Assembly: GCA_965601455.1 (NCBI GenBank)
Contig: OZ271831.1
Coordinates: 4,712,001-4,776,000, forward strand
Source: JANQEU01 sp965601455
GTDB taxonomy: Bacteria > Bacteroidota > Bacteroidia > Cytophagales > Cyclobacteriaceae
Length of the DNA stretch: 64,000 bases
Reading direction: 5' to 3'
Shown: positions 33,164 to 42,314 of the stretch, piece by piece
Layout: the number at the start of each line of letters is the position of its first letter
Position numbering within the stretch: position 1 is the stretch's first letter
Position numbers and translations under genes: made by a program
Notes under the pieces: model-generated
The model's input: the letters and a program-made list of their open reading frames with translations, nothing else
What the model was told of the DNA's origin: nothing
Database searches by the model: none

Positions 33164-33194
33164 CAATAATATTTATTTTTTGGAGTTTGACAAA
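33164..33194 (-). promoter_or_regulatory. Promoter of the hupE-like gene
   Basis: On the minus strand TTTG, 19 bases, then TATTATTG (one mismatch to TAnnTTTG), 24 bases before the ATG at 33140. The TTTG lies inside the palindrome at 33182-33198. Confidence 0.6.
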
Positions 33195-33198
33195 CTCC
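33182..33198. promoter_or_regulatory. Palindromic operator candidate over the hupE-like promoter
   Basis: GGAGTTTG-A-CAAACTCC is a perfect 8+1+8 palindrome covering the -33 element of the hupE-like promoter. It has no T-tract suited to a terminator on the minus strand, so a repressor site is more likely. Confidence 0.5.
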
Positions 33199-33271
33199 TT
33201 TCTTGCAGGTGCTCTTCTAATCAGTTTGAATGGATAAATAGTAATTTTCCTGAACTGTGATCTCTCCGAGG

Positions 33272-33838
33272 TTAAAAAAGCCATTCATGATATAGATCCC
33301 AGTTTTTACCATTATGCTTTAGTAGCCAACAAGAACTACACATGAAGGATGCTTGAAATTTCTCCTTTTCGTAGAATGCTTTGGCAGCATAGAAATCCGA
33401 CTTTTTCAAGTCCCTAAAACCAATAGTCATGTGAGGATGGAAGTTCGAACGTTTGTAAGAGGCATTAAATACAAAAACCTTTCTCATAGTGTTCGATATA
33501 ATTGAAAAAAGACGATCAAGTCCATCATTCTTAAGCACATTCACAAATACCACCCGTGGTTCAAAAAAATCAAAATCCCTTAAGTTCACCGGAAAGGGCT
33601 CCTGACCGGAGAGAGTTTGTCCTATTAGTGAAACCATTAATTCGTATTTTTTCTCTGTCAACCTGAAGGGCATATGTAAGGTAATATGCGGTGGTGATCG
33701 AAGTGCATGATTAGAATTAAAACGAACGCTAAGTTCATTTTTAAGTTTAGTTACGTTTTCCCGCACATCAATGGGTGGAACCACCGCGATAAAAAAGAGG
33801 CTTTCTCCTCTTCCCGATTTCTTATCTTTATTTTCCAA
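33272..33838 (-). CDS. 2'-5' RNA ligase / cyclic phosphodiesterase-fold protein
   Basis: A 188-residue 2H phosphoesterase with the two HxT motifs His51-Ile-Thr53 (SPPHITLHMPF) and His136-Met-Thr138 (NFHPHMTIGFRD). Family members open 2',3'-cyclic phosphates or ligate tRNA halves in vitro; the physiological substrate is usually unknown. The start appears to be TTG at 33838, only 10 bases from the start of the divergent metalloprotease gene. Confidence 0.85.
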   Translation of the reverse strand: MENKDKKSGRGESLFFIAVVPPIDVRENVTKLKNELSVRFNSNHALRSPPHITLHMPFRLTEKKYELMVSLIGQTLSGQEPFPVNLRDFDFFEPRVVFVNVLKNDGLDRLFSIISNTMRKVFVFNASYKRSNFHPHMTIGFRDLKKSDFYAAKAFYEKEKFQASFMCSSCWLLKHNGKNWDLYHEWLF

Positions 33839-33848
33839 TTATACCAAT

Positions 33849-36308
33849 ATGAAGAATCTACTACTTGTTGTGATCGGAATTGTTGTGTCTATACCAACCT
33901 ATTCACAAAAGAAGGATAAGAAGTTAAACGAACAAACCTCTTCGAAATCAATCGAATCTGTTGTGTCTGGAATGTCTAAAAAAGATGGATATTTCAATTA
34001 CTATTATGACTCGGATAAAGGAAAGGTGTTTTTAGAAATTGAACGCCTGAATGATGAGTTTCTATACGTCCCCTCCCTCGCAGCCGGCGTAGGATCCAAC
34101 GACATAGGTCTTGATAGAGGTCAGTTAAGCAACGAAAAAGTGGTTCGATTTGAAAAACGTGGAAATAAAGTTCTTCTGGTTCAACCTAACTATGATTATC
34201 GGGCAGTCAGCGATAACCTTCAAGAGGTAAAGTCTGTGGCAGAAGCTTTTGCCTCCTCTGTGCTTTGGGGATTCCCCATTACCGCAAAATCCGAAAATGC
34301 TGTGCTAGTGGACATCACAGATTTTCTGCTACGTGATAGTCATGGTGTTAGTCAACGTTTAGCCAGTACTAAACAAGGATCTTATAAACTAGACAAATCC
34401 AGATCAGCCGTTTACGAAGAAGGATTACTGAACTTTCCAAAAAACTCCGAGTTCGAATCCATCATTACGTTTGTTGGGCAGGCAAAAGGTAATTGGGTAC
34501 GATCCGTAACCCCTAGCCCTAATGCCGTTACAGTCAGAACCCATCATTCATTTATTGAATTACCCGACGACAACTATCGACCCAGGCGTTTTGATCCAAG
34601 AAGTGGATACATTCATATTAGGTACCAGGATTATGCGACACCAATTGAAAGGTCACTTATAAAAAGATATATTATCAGGCATAGGCTTGAGAAAAAGAAT
34701 CCCGGATCAGCCCCTAGCGAAGCGATTGAACCAATAGTATACTATTTAGATCCTGGGGCTCCAGAACCAGTTCGTACCGCTCTATTGGAAGGGGCAAGGT
34801 GGTGGAATGAAGCATTTGAAGCCGCAGGCTTTTTAGATGCATTTCGGGTTGAAATGCTTCCAGAAGATGCTCACCCATTGGATGTCAGATATAATGTTAT
34901 TCAGTGGGTTCATCGATCGACAAGAGGATGGTCTTATGGTTCATCTGTTATTGATCCTCGGACCGGAGAAATAATAAAGGGTCATGTCAGCCTTGGATCA
35001 TTAAGAGTGCGTCAGGATTTTCTTATCGCACAGGGTTTACTAAACAGGTACGATGAAGGTACTGGACCAATGATCGATATGGCCTTAGCCAGACTGCGAC
35101 AACTCTCCGCCCATGAAGTGGGACATACTATCGGCCTGGTACATAATTATTCATCGAGCATAAACGATCGAGCTTCAGTAATGGACTATCCTCACCCGCT
35201 TGTTAAATTGGATGATTCTGGAAATATTGACCTAAGTGAGGCTTATGACGTTGGGATTGGGGAATGGGATAAAGTAGCAATTACCTATGGTTATGCGGAG
35301 TTTGATAATAACGACAATGAGAGGGATGAGCTGAATCAAATCATTTCTGATTACCTGGAAGACGGATTACTGTTTATCTCCGATCGCGATGCTAGAGCAC
35401 AGGATGGTGCTCATCCGGTGGCCCACCTTTGGGACAATGGTTTAGCCGCCGATGAGTTGAATAGAATGCTGGACGTTCGAAAAAAAGTGCTCAATGACTT
35501 TTCTGATCAGGCCTTACCAATTGGAGAAGCATATTCAATGCTTGAGGAAATCTTGGTGCCTATGTATCTCTTTCATCGCTATCAGGTTGAAGCCACCAGC
35601 AAAGTAGTTGGAGGCCTAAACTATACATATGCTGTAAAGGGTGATAACCAATTGAAAACGCAACTTATACCTATGGAAGATCAGGTTAAGGCTTTGGATG
35701 CAATTATTCGAACCATTCAACCTGAAGAATTGAAACTTAAAAGTAGTCTGATTGAAATGATACCTCCGAAGGCCTTCGGATACAATAGAAACAGGGAAAC
35801 TTTTACCAGTAAAACAGGACCCGTTTGGGATTACTATTCTGCCATCGAAACAGCTGTCCAGTTCCCATTGATGTTTCTATTGAACCCCAATCGAGCTAAC
35901 AGGTTAGTCTCGTTTAAAGACTTAAATTCCAATCAACCTGGATTCGATTTTGTGCTAAACAGATTAATTGATGCCACCTGGAAAAAGCCCTCATCTTCTT
36001 CAGATGACAGGGCAATACAAAGAATCGTAGAATGGGTGATGTTGGAGCATATTGGAATGCTTACGGTTAGTAAAAATTGCCAACCAGATGTAAAGTCAGT
36101 GGCAAGGCAAACGTTAATAGATTTATCTAGTCATGTAGAAAAGCAGAATCCCTCCGATTATGAGGATAAAGCTCATTATGGAAGAGTACTTGCTGCGATA
36201 GAAGAATGGCTGGATGATCCTCAGGAAATTGAATTTACTCCGCCATTAAAAGCTCCGGATGGATCGCCAATCGGTACGGACGCGCATATTGGGTGTAGTT
36301 TTCACTGA
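33849..36308 (+). CDS. Secreted zinc metalloprotease (DUF5117/DUF5118 type)
   Basis: This 819-residue protein has a signal peptide (MKNLLLVVIGIVVSIPTYSQ). The N-terminal DUF5118/DUF5117-like regions (DGYFNYYYDSDKGKVFLEIE onward, then WNEAFEAAGFLDAFRV) precede the zinc site HEVGHTIGLVHN (His422, Glu423, His426, His432). The site is followed by a Met-turn-like SVMDYPHP. The rest is a long helical C-terminal domain. It is a large Bacteroidota metzincin-like peptidase, exported to the periplasm or surface; its substrate is unknown. ATG at 33849 replaces a longer frame from 33771 that would bury the signal peptide. It overlaps the convergent DUF4301 gene by 7 bases. Confidence 0.9.
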   Translation: MKNLLLVVIGIVVSIPTYSQKKDKKLNEQTSSKSIESVVSGMSKKDGYFNYYYDSDKGKVFLEIERLNDEFLYVPSLAAGVGSNDIGLDRGQLSNEKVVRFEKRGNKVLLVQPNYDYRAVSDNLQEVKSVAEAFASSVLWGFPITAKSENAVLVDITDFLLRDSHGVSQRLASTKQGSYKLDKSRSAVYEEGLLNFPKNSEFESIITFVGQAKGNWVRSVTPSPNAVTVRTHHSFIELPDDNYRPRRFDPRSGYIHIRYQDYATPIERSLIKRYIIRHRLEKKNPGSAPSEAIEPIVYYLDPGAPEPVRTALLEGARWWNEAFEAAGFLDAFRVEMLPEDAHPLDVRYNVIQWVHRSTRGWSYGSSVIDPRTGEIIKGHVSLGSLRVRQDFLIAQGLLNRYDEGTGPMIDMALARLRQLSAHEVGHTIGLVHNYSSSINDRASVMDYPHPLVKLDDSGNIDLSEAYDVGIGEWDKVAITYGYAEFDNNDNERDELNQIISDYLEDGLLFISDRDARAQDGAHPVAHLWDNGLAADELNRMLDVRKKVLNDFSDQALPIGEAYSMLEEILVPMYLFHRYQVEATSKVVGGLNYTYAVKGDNQLKTQLIPMEDQVKALDAIIRTIQPEELKLKSSLIEMIPPKAFGYNRNRETFTSKTGPVWDYYSAIETAVQFPLMFLLNPNRANRLVSFKDLNSNQPGFDFVLNRLIDATWKKPSSSSDDRAIQRIVEWVMLEHIGMLTVSKNCQPDVKSVARQTLIDLSSHVEKQNPSDYEDKAHYGRVLAAIEEWLDDPQEIEFTPPLKAPDGSPIGTDAHIGCSFH

Positions 36309-37816
36309 TGTTCGTCCTTTAATAGATCGTTAACAGTTTTAACAGGATTGAATGTAATAAGGGGAACTTCCACAAACTGGGTATTCCAGAAAGCCATACT
36401 CCCATTCCAAAGCCCTGGTAATTCCTGGGCTTTGAGTTCTCTGCCATCTTTTGATTTGTGAGTGATAAATCCGGATGAAGGGTCTCGGAATGACAGCAGG
36501 TCAAATTTATCTCCTTTATAATCCTTGACGGTACAGACGACATCAACAGGATTGAAGTGTGTGGATTCATTAAACAGTTTTTGCTGATCTGGATCATCCA
36601 TATCAACCTGCGCGGATTCCACTATTTGTAGGGATTCTGATCCATCGGACTGAGAAACCCAAAAAGGTCCCCCTCCTGCTTTTCCTTCATTCTTCACCAT
36701 CCCACAAACTCGAATTGGTCTGTTTAGAACGCTATGAAGTTGATCAGATGAAAGCTTCGATTCCGTTCGGAAACCTAAGTTTTCTGAAATAAATGAAGAT
36801 ATCTCATCGATATCAGCCGTACCATTATCCAATTGCTCGAGATAATAAAACGTTTTCTGCTGAAGTTCAAGAAGTCTACCTCCAATTGCTTTCTTGAATT
36901 TTATAGTATCGGCTTTTAGCCGATCGGGAACTAAGTTGTCTATATTCTTAAGAAAAACGACATCGGCGTCTATGTCATTCAGGTTCTCCAGTAATGCTCC
37001 ATGGCCAGCGGGTCGAAAGAGTATCTTTCCTTTGGAGTTAGTAAAAGGTTGGTTCTCCAGATCTACGGCTATGGTATCTGTAGATGGTTTCTGAATACTA
37101 TGACTAATCTCGAGTTTCACTGAGAATTCTGACTCATATAAATGCCGAACCCTGGTAATATGCTCTTCGAAATTATCAATATGTTCAGGAGATAAAGTGA
37201 AATGAATTTTTACAGTATTCCCAGAAGAAGCATATTGTGCTCCTTCTACTATGTGTTCCTCAATAGGAGTTCTAGAAGTCTCACCATATTTATGGAATGA
37301 AAGAAGCCCCTTTGGCAATTCCCCATATCCAAGACCCTTTTCGGTAAGAAGATGTTCGATAATATCGACATACTTTCTCGATACATGTGCTTCGGAAAGC
37401 GTTATTCCATTTGACTTAAAACTTTCTGAGAGTTCATCATAAAAAGCGAAATTTTCTAACTGTTTCAAAAACTCAAAAACAGAACCAGCAGATTGGTCAG
37501 CGATTAGTTTCTCGTAAGATTCATCTGATCCGTCATACGATTGAATAAACTCAAACAAAGCCTTGAACATTCTTGATGCTGCACCGGAGGCTGGAACAAA
37601 CTTTACAATCGATTTTGAATGAGAATTCTCATCATATGTTGCAATACTTTTTTCTGTTTCCGTGACGGAGAGTGAAGCGATTCCATGACCAATGGTAGCG
37701 GCCTTCGATAAGCTTGTGAAGGGAAATCCGTTTTTAAAGTTTTCAATTTGATTTTCCACAGTTTTGGTATCCAATCCGTGAGCTTTAATCTGGTCAAGGG
37801 CTTCCTTATCAAACAT
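36302..37816 (-). CDS. DUF4301 family protein
   Basis: This 504-residue soluble protein carries the DUF4301 hallmark KFVPASGAASRMFKALFEF (about 72-90), with further conserved blocks GKILFRPAGHGALLENLND, CGMVKNEGKAGGGPFWV and the C-terminal LPGLWNGSMAFWNTQFVEVP. The GHGALLENL and AGGGPFW blocks recall sugar-nucleotide transferases; no activity has been shown. ATG at 37816 (MFDKEALDQI) is preferred over TTG at 37825. Confidence 0.9.
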   Translation of the reverse strand: MFDKEALDQIKAHGLDTKTVENQIENFKNGFPFTSLSKAATIGHGIASLSVTETEKSIATYDENSHSKSIVKFVPASGAASRMFKALFEFIQSYDGSDESYEKLIADQSAGSVFEFLKQLENFAFYDELSESFKSNGITLSEAHVSRKYVDIIEHLLTEKGLGYGELPKGLLSFHKYGETSRTPIEEHIVEGAQYASSGNTVKIHFTLSPEHIDNFEEHITRVRHLYESEFSVKLEISHSIQKPSTDTIAVDLENQPFTNSKGKILFRPAGHGALLENLNDIDADVVFLKNIDNLVPDRLKADTIKFKKAIGGRLLELQQKTFYYLEQLDNGTADIDEISSFISENLGFRTESKLSSDQLHSVLNRPIRVCGMVKNEGKAGGGPFWVSQSDGSESLQIVESAQVDMDDPDQQKLFNESTHFNPVDVVCTVKDYKGDKFDLLSFRDPSSGFITHKSKDGRELKAQELPGLWNGSMAFWNTQFVEVPLITFNPVKTVNDLLKDEHQ

Positions 37817-37943
37817 GTTTTTCAAGAATTTCTAGTAATTTCAATTTATACAAATCAACATACTTGAATGTGTTGAAACAAATAAAGCCAGAGATTTCCA
37901 ACATTTAAGTATTCTGCTTAATTTGGGTATAATTTAGAAGAAT

Positions 37944-38402
37944 ATGAGCACAGACGTACTTAAGATCGCACCCTCATTTTTTGGAATTTCAATGGTTCCT
38001 AAAGAGTCATGGAAAGAATATGGTTTCGCGCTATTGACTATAGCCGGTTCTGATGGAGATGTTTCCGACCCGGAATTGGAATGGCTTACCATTGATCTGG
38101 CTTTTGCTAACAATGTGCCAGAAGAAATTATTGCGGAGTGGGAAGAGTTCGAGTATGAAAATGCTGATTTAGGTGAGATATTCACATCAATCAATGTGAA
38201 GTCTTTTGCTAACTATAATAAGCTTCTCCTGTACGATGCGATCCGAATGAGCTACGCCGATGACGATTATGCCGATGAAGAGCGTGAAAGAGTTTATGAA
38301 GCCGCTTCACTTCTGAAAATAAATGCTGAAACAGTTACGGCAATTGAATCATTGATAGAAATGGAGCGTGCCGCAGATAAGCTGCGTTTGATTATTCTTT
38401 AG
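37944..38402 (+). CDS. TerB-like protein
   Basis: A 152-residue acidic, all-helical protein with two TerB-like units: FALLTIAGSDGDVSDPELEW (about 28-47) and AIRMSYADDDYADEERERVY (about 98-117). The Asp/Glu clusters fit the metal-binding surface of the TerB fold. There is no signal peptide and no neighbour on the same strand within 400 bases. Function unknown; compare 1728-2123. Confidence 0.75.
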   Translation: MSTDVLKIAPSFFGISMVPKESWKEYGFALLTIAGSDGDVSDPELEWLTIDLAFANNVPEEIIAEWEEFEYENADLGEIFTSINVKSFANYNKLLLYDAIRMSYADDDYADEERERVYEAASLLKINAETVTAIESLIEMERAADKLRLIIL

Positions 38403-38561
38403 TTTTCGGCATCCCAGCTACAGGTCAATTTAGTCTGTGGGTAATACCTTCTTCGACCCAAATAATGATCTGCAGAAATCCGTTAGGATCACAATCTTGT
38501 ATAAGTCACCTGTTTTACATCTAACCAATTAAGGCCAAAGTAATTAAAGGTAGTTATTCAT

Positions 38562-38596
38562 AAAAAAAGGCGCCATCCAGGAACGGATATGCGCCT
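38562..38596 (-). terminator. Strong minus-strand terminator without an obvious upstream gene
   Basis: On the minus strand AGGCGC...ATCC...GGAT...GGCGCCT folds into a two-part stem followed by seven T. The nearest annotated genes (37944-38402 and mfd) are both on the plus strand, so it must end an unannotated minus-strand transcript. Confidence 0.65.
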
Positions 38597-38700
38597 AATC
38601 ACCAACCTAACCTAAAAGAAAGCTCTTAAATAACGCTCATAAGACGAGCGTATTATTAATGTCTATAGTATTATTCGTAAAATCTCCTTAAAAGGTTACA
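38562..38700 (-). ncRNA. Candidate small RNA on the minus strand
   Basis: The stretch has no ORF. It ends in the strong terminator at 38562-38596 and includes an upstream hairpin (38633-38651, ACGCTC-ATAAGAC-GAGCGT). A loosely matched Bacteroidota promoter (TTG, 22 bases, TTTTTTTG) lies at about 38699-38731. Together this would give a transcript of about 130 bases. The rest of the 38403-38835 gap shows only the 8-bp inverted repeat before mfd. No known RNA family recognised. Confidence 0.3.
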
Positions 38701-38835
38701 AAAAAAACTTAAAATAATACTTTATTGTCAACCATCTTCTTACAACGCAGTTAGTTTTAATCCTAATGTTTGGCTTTCAATATTTGTTTTTACATGTGAT
38801 GAAAGCCACTAGTTTTGCGTTCTTCTATCAACAAA

Positions 38836-41800
38836 ATGCAAGAAGTACTAAAGAAGTACGTAGAGAATGATTCGTTGGTTGCACTCAAAAGTATGGTGGA
38901 AAGCAAATCCTCTATACAATTGGAAGGGTTAACTAATGGTTCTGATTCATTGATTTGTGCTAGTATCTGTCAAAGTCTCAATAAACAAATTCTCGTAATA
39001 CTATACGATAGAGAGGATGCTAATAGATTTTATAATGACTTGATCCAGCTGGGATTGTCGGAGCAATTCATTAGCCAATTCCCTTCGTCATTCAAGAAAC
39101 CGTACAGTTTCGAAGAAATTGAAAATGCCAATGTTTTACAGCGTGCGGAGGTGCTTTCAAAAGTGAATCAGGGAATAAGTGATTATTCAATAGTAATCAC
39201 ATACCCAGAAGCTCTTTCTGAAAAAGTAATAAATAGACGAAGTCTGGTTGAGAATTCATTTAATGTAAATATTGGCGATGAAATAGATTCAGAATTCATA
39301 ACAGAATTTTTACACCAGTATGAATTTGAAAAGGTGGAGTTCGTTTATGAGCCTGGTCAGTTTGCCATAAGAGGAGGAATTATTGATATCTTCTCTTTTT
39401 CTGGTGAAAGACCTATTCGAATAGAACTTTTTGATAACCAGGTCGAAAGTATCCGAGATTTTGATGCCGAATCGCAGCTATCGATTGAAGAAAAAACCAA
39501 GTCAACCATTGTCCCAGACATACAAACCAAATTACAAACAGAGGAGAGGCAGTCGTTTTTCAATTATATTCCAGAGGATACATTAGTCTGGATCAAAGAT
39601 TACCGTGAAACGGTGGACATTATCGATAGATGTTTTGACAAAGCATCAGAAAGCTACAGCAATAATGCAAGCGGAGACATTAATATCAGTTCATCGCCAG
39701 AACTTCTTTTCGAAACAGGTTCAGAATTTGAGAGTAGCCTCTCTGCTTTCAAACTGATTGAGTTCGGAAAGCGATTTCATAACTCTGGTAATAAGTTCCA
39801 GTTTGAATTTCGACCTCAGCCAACTTTTCACAAGAACTTTGAGCTCCTTGTGCAAAACCTTCAGGAGTTGCATGCCAGTAATTTTGAAATCTTCATCTGT
39901 TGTGATTCTGTCAAGCAAATTGAACGGCTTCAACAAATTTTTGATGAGACCAATGCTAATATTCCATTTGAAGGTGTACTTAATAGTTTAAGCGAAGGAT
40001 TCGTAGACAATGGCAACAAAATCGCTGTTTACACGGATCATCAAATATTTGACCGATACCATAAACCAAAAGGTCAGCAACAATTCAGTAAGAAAAAAGC
40101 ACTAACACTTAGAGAATTAAAAACACTTCAAACCGGCGATTTCATTGTCCATATCGATTACGGTGTCGGTCGGTTTGCGGGCCTGGAGACCATCGATGTT
40201 TCTGGAAATCAGCAGGAAGCACTACGCATCGTATTTAAAGATGACGATTTACTTTATGTAAGCGTCCATGCACTTCACAAAATATCTAAATACAGTGGAA
40301 AAGAAGGTGAGCCTCCGTCGATTAGCAAACTAGGTGGAAAGGAATGGCAAAATAAGAAGAGCAAAGTCAAGCGTAAAGTAAAAGACATTGCCAAGGACCT
40401 AATCCAACTGTATGCGAAGAGAAAATCTGCTCCTGGGTTTGCGTTTCCTAACGATGACTACCTTCAAATAGAACTGGAATCGAGTTTTATATATGAAGAT
40501 ACTCCTGACCAGAGCACGGCGACAGCAGTGGTGAAGTCAGACATGGAGATGAAACACCCAATGGACCGACTGGTTTGTGGTGATGTCGGTTTTGGTAAAA
40601 CTGAGGTGGCAATTCGCGCAGCGTTTAAAGCGGCTAACTCCGGAAAGCAAGTTGCAGTACTTGTACCGACTACCATACTCGCCATGCAACACTTCAAAAC
40701 ATTTTGTGGCCGTCTGGAAAAATTCCCTGTTACAATTGACTACATAAATAGATTTAAATCCTCAAAATCCATCTCGCAGACAAAAAAGGATCTGGCAGAA
40801 GGTAAAATCGACATTCTTATAGGAACACATAGAATTATCAATAAGGATATAGTCTTTAAGGATCTTGGTTTACTGGTCATTGATGAGGAACAAAAGTTTG
40901 GTGTTAAAGCCAAAGAAAAGATCAAGGAAATGCGTGTGAATGTGGATGTACTCACCCTTACCGCGACTCCGATTCCAAGGACATTGCATTTTTCACTAAT
41001 GGGTGCTAGAGATCTTTCAATCATTTCAACCGCGCCTCCTAACAGACGACCTGTTACAACGGAGGTGAGTGAATTCAGTGATGAGATCATCCGGGACTCT
41101 GTGAGTCATGAGCTTAGGAGAAAAGGACAGGTCTTCTTTGTTCATAATCGAATCAGCGACATTGAGAAAATTGCAAATACAATCATCAAGCTAGTTCCTG
41201 AAGCCAGGGTTGGAATTGCTCACGGTCAAATGGAAGGTCAACTTTTGGAGAAAGTCATGATGAGATTCATCGAAGGGAGTTACGATGTTCTTGTTTCCAC
41301 TAATATCATCGAATCTGGTCTGGATATCCCAAATGCAAATACTATCATCATTAATCGTGCTCATATGTTTGGCTTATCAGACCTTCATCAAATGAGGGGT
41401 CGAGTGGGTCGTTCAAATACTCAAGCGTATTGTTATCTACTTACCCCACCAAAATCTGTTCTATCCGCTGAAGCTCGCAAACGTTTAATTGCTTTGGAGG
41501 AATTCTCCGACCTAGGTGATGGATTCAAAGTAGCCATGCGAGACCTTGATATACGAGGAGCTGGTAACCTTCTAGGTAGTGAACAAAGTGGATTCATCAA
41601 TGACATGGGCTTTGATATGTACCACAAAATTTTAGAAGAAGCGGTCCAAGAACTAAAAGAAGACGAGTTTAAAGACCTGTTTTCTCAAGAACTGGTAAAC
41701 CAGGAATTGTTATCAACGATCACTCAGGACTGTGTAATTGAAACAGACTTAGAAATACTCATTCCATATGATTATGTCTCAAGCACACCTGAACGACTAC

Positions 41801-42204
41801 AGCTATATTCGGAGTTAGATGATATTGAAAACGAAGATGAGCTGGTAAAATTCAGGTTTCGTCTCGAAGATAGATTCGGCAAAGTTCCGGATTGCGTAGA
41901 AGAATTAATAGAGAGCGTAAAACTCAGGTGGCTTGGACAACACTTGGGGTTTGAGAAAATTACACTTAAGTCCGGAATACTAAAATGTTATATTGATCAA
42001 GGGCAAAAGGATAGTTACTTTCAGGGCCCTGTCTTCGGAAAGATAATTGACTACATAAAAAAGTATCCTTCAAACAGTCGAATGAGAGAATATAAAGACA
42101 AGATATTGGTTACACTAAAACCAATAAATTCCATTGACGAAGCCATTAAAACACTAGATGTAATTCACCATGAGAATTCTGGGGCTGTGCAGCAGGCACA
42201 ATAA
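38836..42204 (+). CDS. mfd: Transcription-repair coupling factor Mfd
   Basis: This 1122-residue protein has the UvrB-homology region, RNA-polymerase-interaction domain (about GDFIVHIDYGVGRFAGLE) and RecG-like helicase core, with Walker A GDVGFGKT, box II DEEQKFG, TATPIPRTLHFS and QMRGRVGRS. The C-terminal TRCF domain follows. It displaces stalled RNA polymerase and recruits UvrA, whose gene begins at 63872. ATG at 38836 (MQEVLKKYVEND) is preferred over the TTG at 38815. A perfect -7 box (TAGTTTTG, 38810-38817) lies 18 bases upstream, though its TTTG partner is 23 bases away. Confidence 0.95.
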   Translation: MQEVLKKYVENDSLVALKSMVESKSSIQLEGLTNGSDSLICASICQSLNKQILVILYDREDANRFYNDLIQLGLSEQFISQFPSSFKKPYSFEEIENANVLQRAEVLSKVNQGISDYSIVITYPEALSEKVINRRSLVENSFNVNIGDEIDSEFITEFLHQYEFEKVEFVYEPGQFAIRGGIIDIFSFSGERPIRIELFDNQVESIRDFDAESQLSIEEKTKSTIVPDIQTKLQTEERQSFFNYIPEDTLVWIKDYRETVDIIDRCFDKASESYSNNASGDINISSSPELLFETGSEFESSLSAFKLIEFGKRFHNSGNKFQFEFRPQPTFHKNFELLVQNLQELHASNFEIFICCDSVKQIERLQQIFDETNANIPFEGVLNSLSEGFVDNGNKIAVYTDHQIFDRYHKPKGQQQFSKKKALTLRELKTLQTGDFIVHIDYGVGRFAGLETIDVSGNQQEALRIVFKDDDLLYVSVHALHKISKYSGKEGEPPSISKLGGKEWQNKKSKVKRKVKDIAKDLIQLYAKRKSAPGFAFPNDDYLQIELESSFIYEDTPDQSTATAVVKSDMEMKHPMDRLVCGDVGFGKTEVAIRAAFKAANSGKQVAVLVPTTILAMQHFKTFCGRLEKFPVTIDYINRFKSSKSISQTKKDLAEGKIDILIGTHRIINKDIVFKDLGLLVIDEEQKFGVKAKEKIKEMRVNVDVLTLTATPIPRTLHFSLMGARDLSIISTAPPNRRPVTTEVSEFSDEIIRDSVSHELRRKGQVFFVHNRISDIEKIANTIIKLVPEARVGIAHGQMEGQLLEKVMMRFIEGSYDVLVSTNIIESGLDIPNANTIIINRAHMFGLSDLHQMRGRVGRSNTQAYCYLLTPPKSVLSAEARKRLIALEEFSDLGDGFKVAMRDLDIRGAGNLLGSEQSGFINDMGFDMYHKILEEAVQELKEDEFKDLFSQELVNQELLSTITQDCVIETDLEILIPYDYVSSTPERLQLYSELDDIENEDELVKFRFRLEDRFGKVPDCVEELIESVKLRWLGQHLGFEKITLKSGILKCYIDQGQKDSYFQGPVFGKIIDYIKKYPSNSRMREYKDKILVTLKPINSIDEAIKTLDVIHHENSGAVQQAQ

Positions 42205-42314
42205 TTATCTCTTTTTTACATTTATAATATAGAGTATGCATGGCAATGCCGGCAATATTTGAAATATTTGTGTTTATTTTAGTAGTTTAACGCGTTCGAA
42301 CAAGTATACAGGTT

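Noticed and set aside
33771..33848. Longer N-terminus for the metalloprotease
   Set aside because: It would bury a clear signal peptide that begins at ATG 33849 and overlaps the divergent ligase gene.
42205..42314. Promoter of gldJ (TTTG, 21 bases, TAGTTTAA)
   Set aside because: The -7 box has two mismatches, so it is too weak to annotate.
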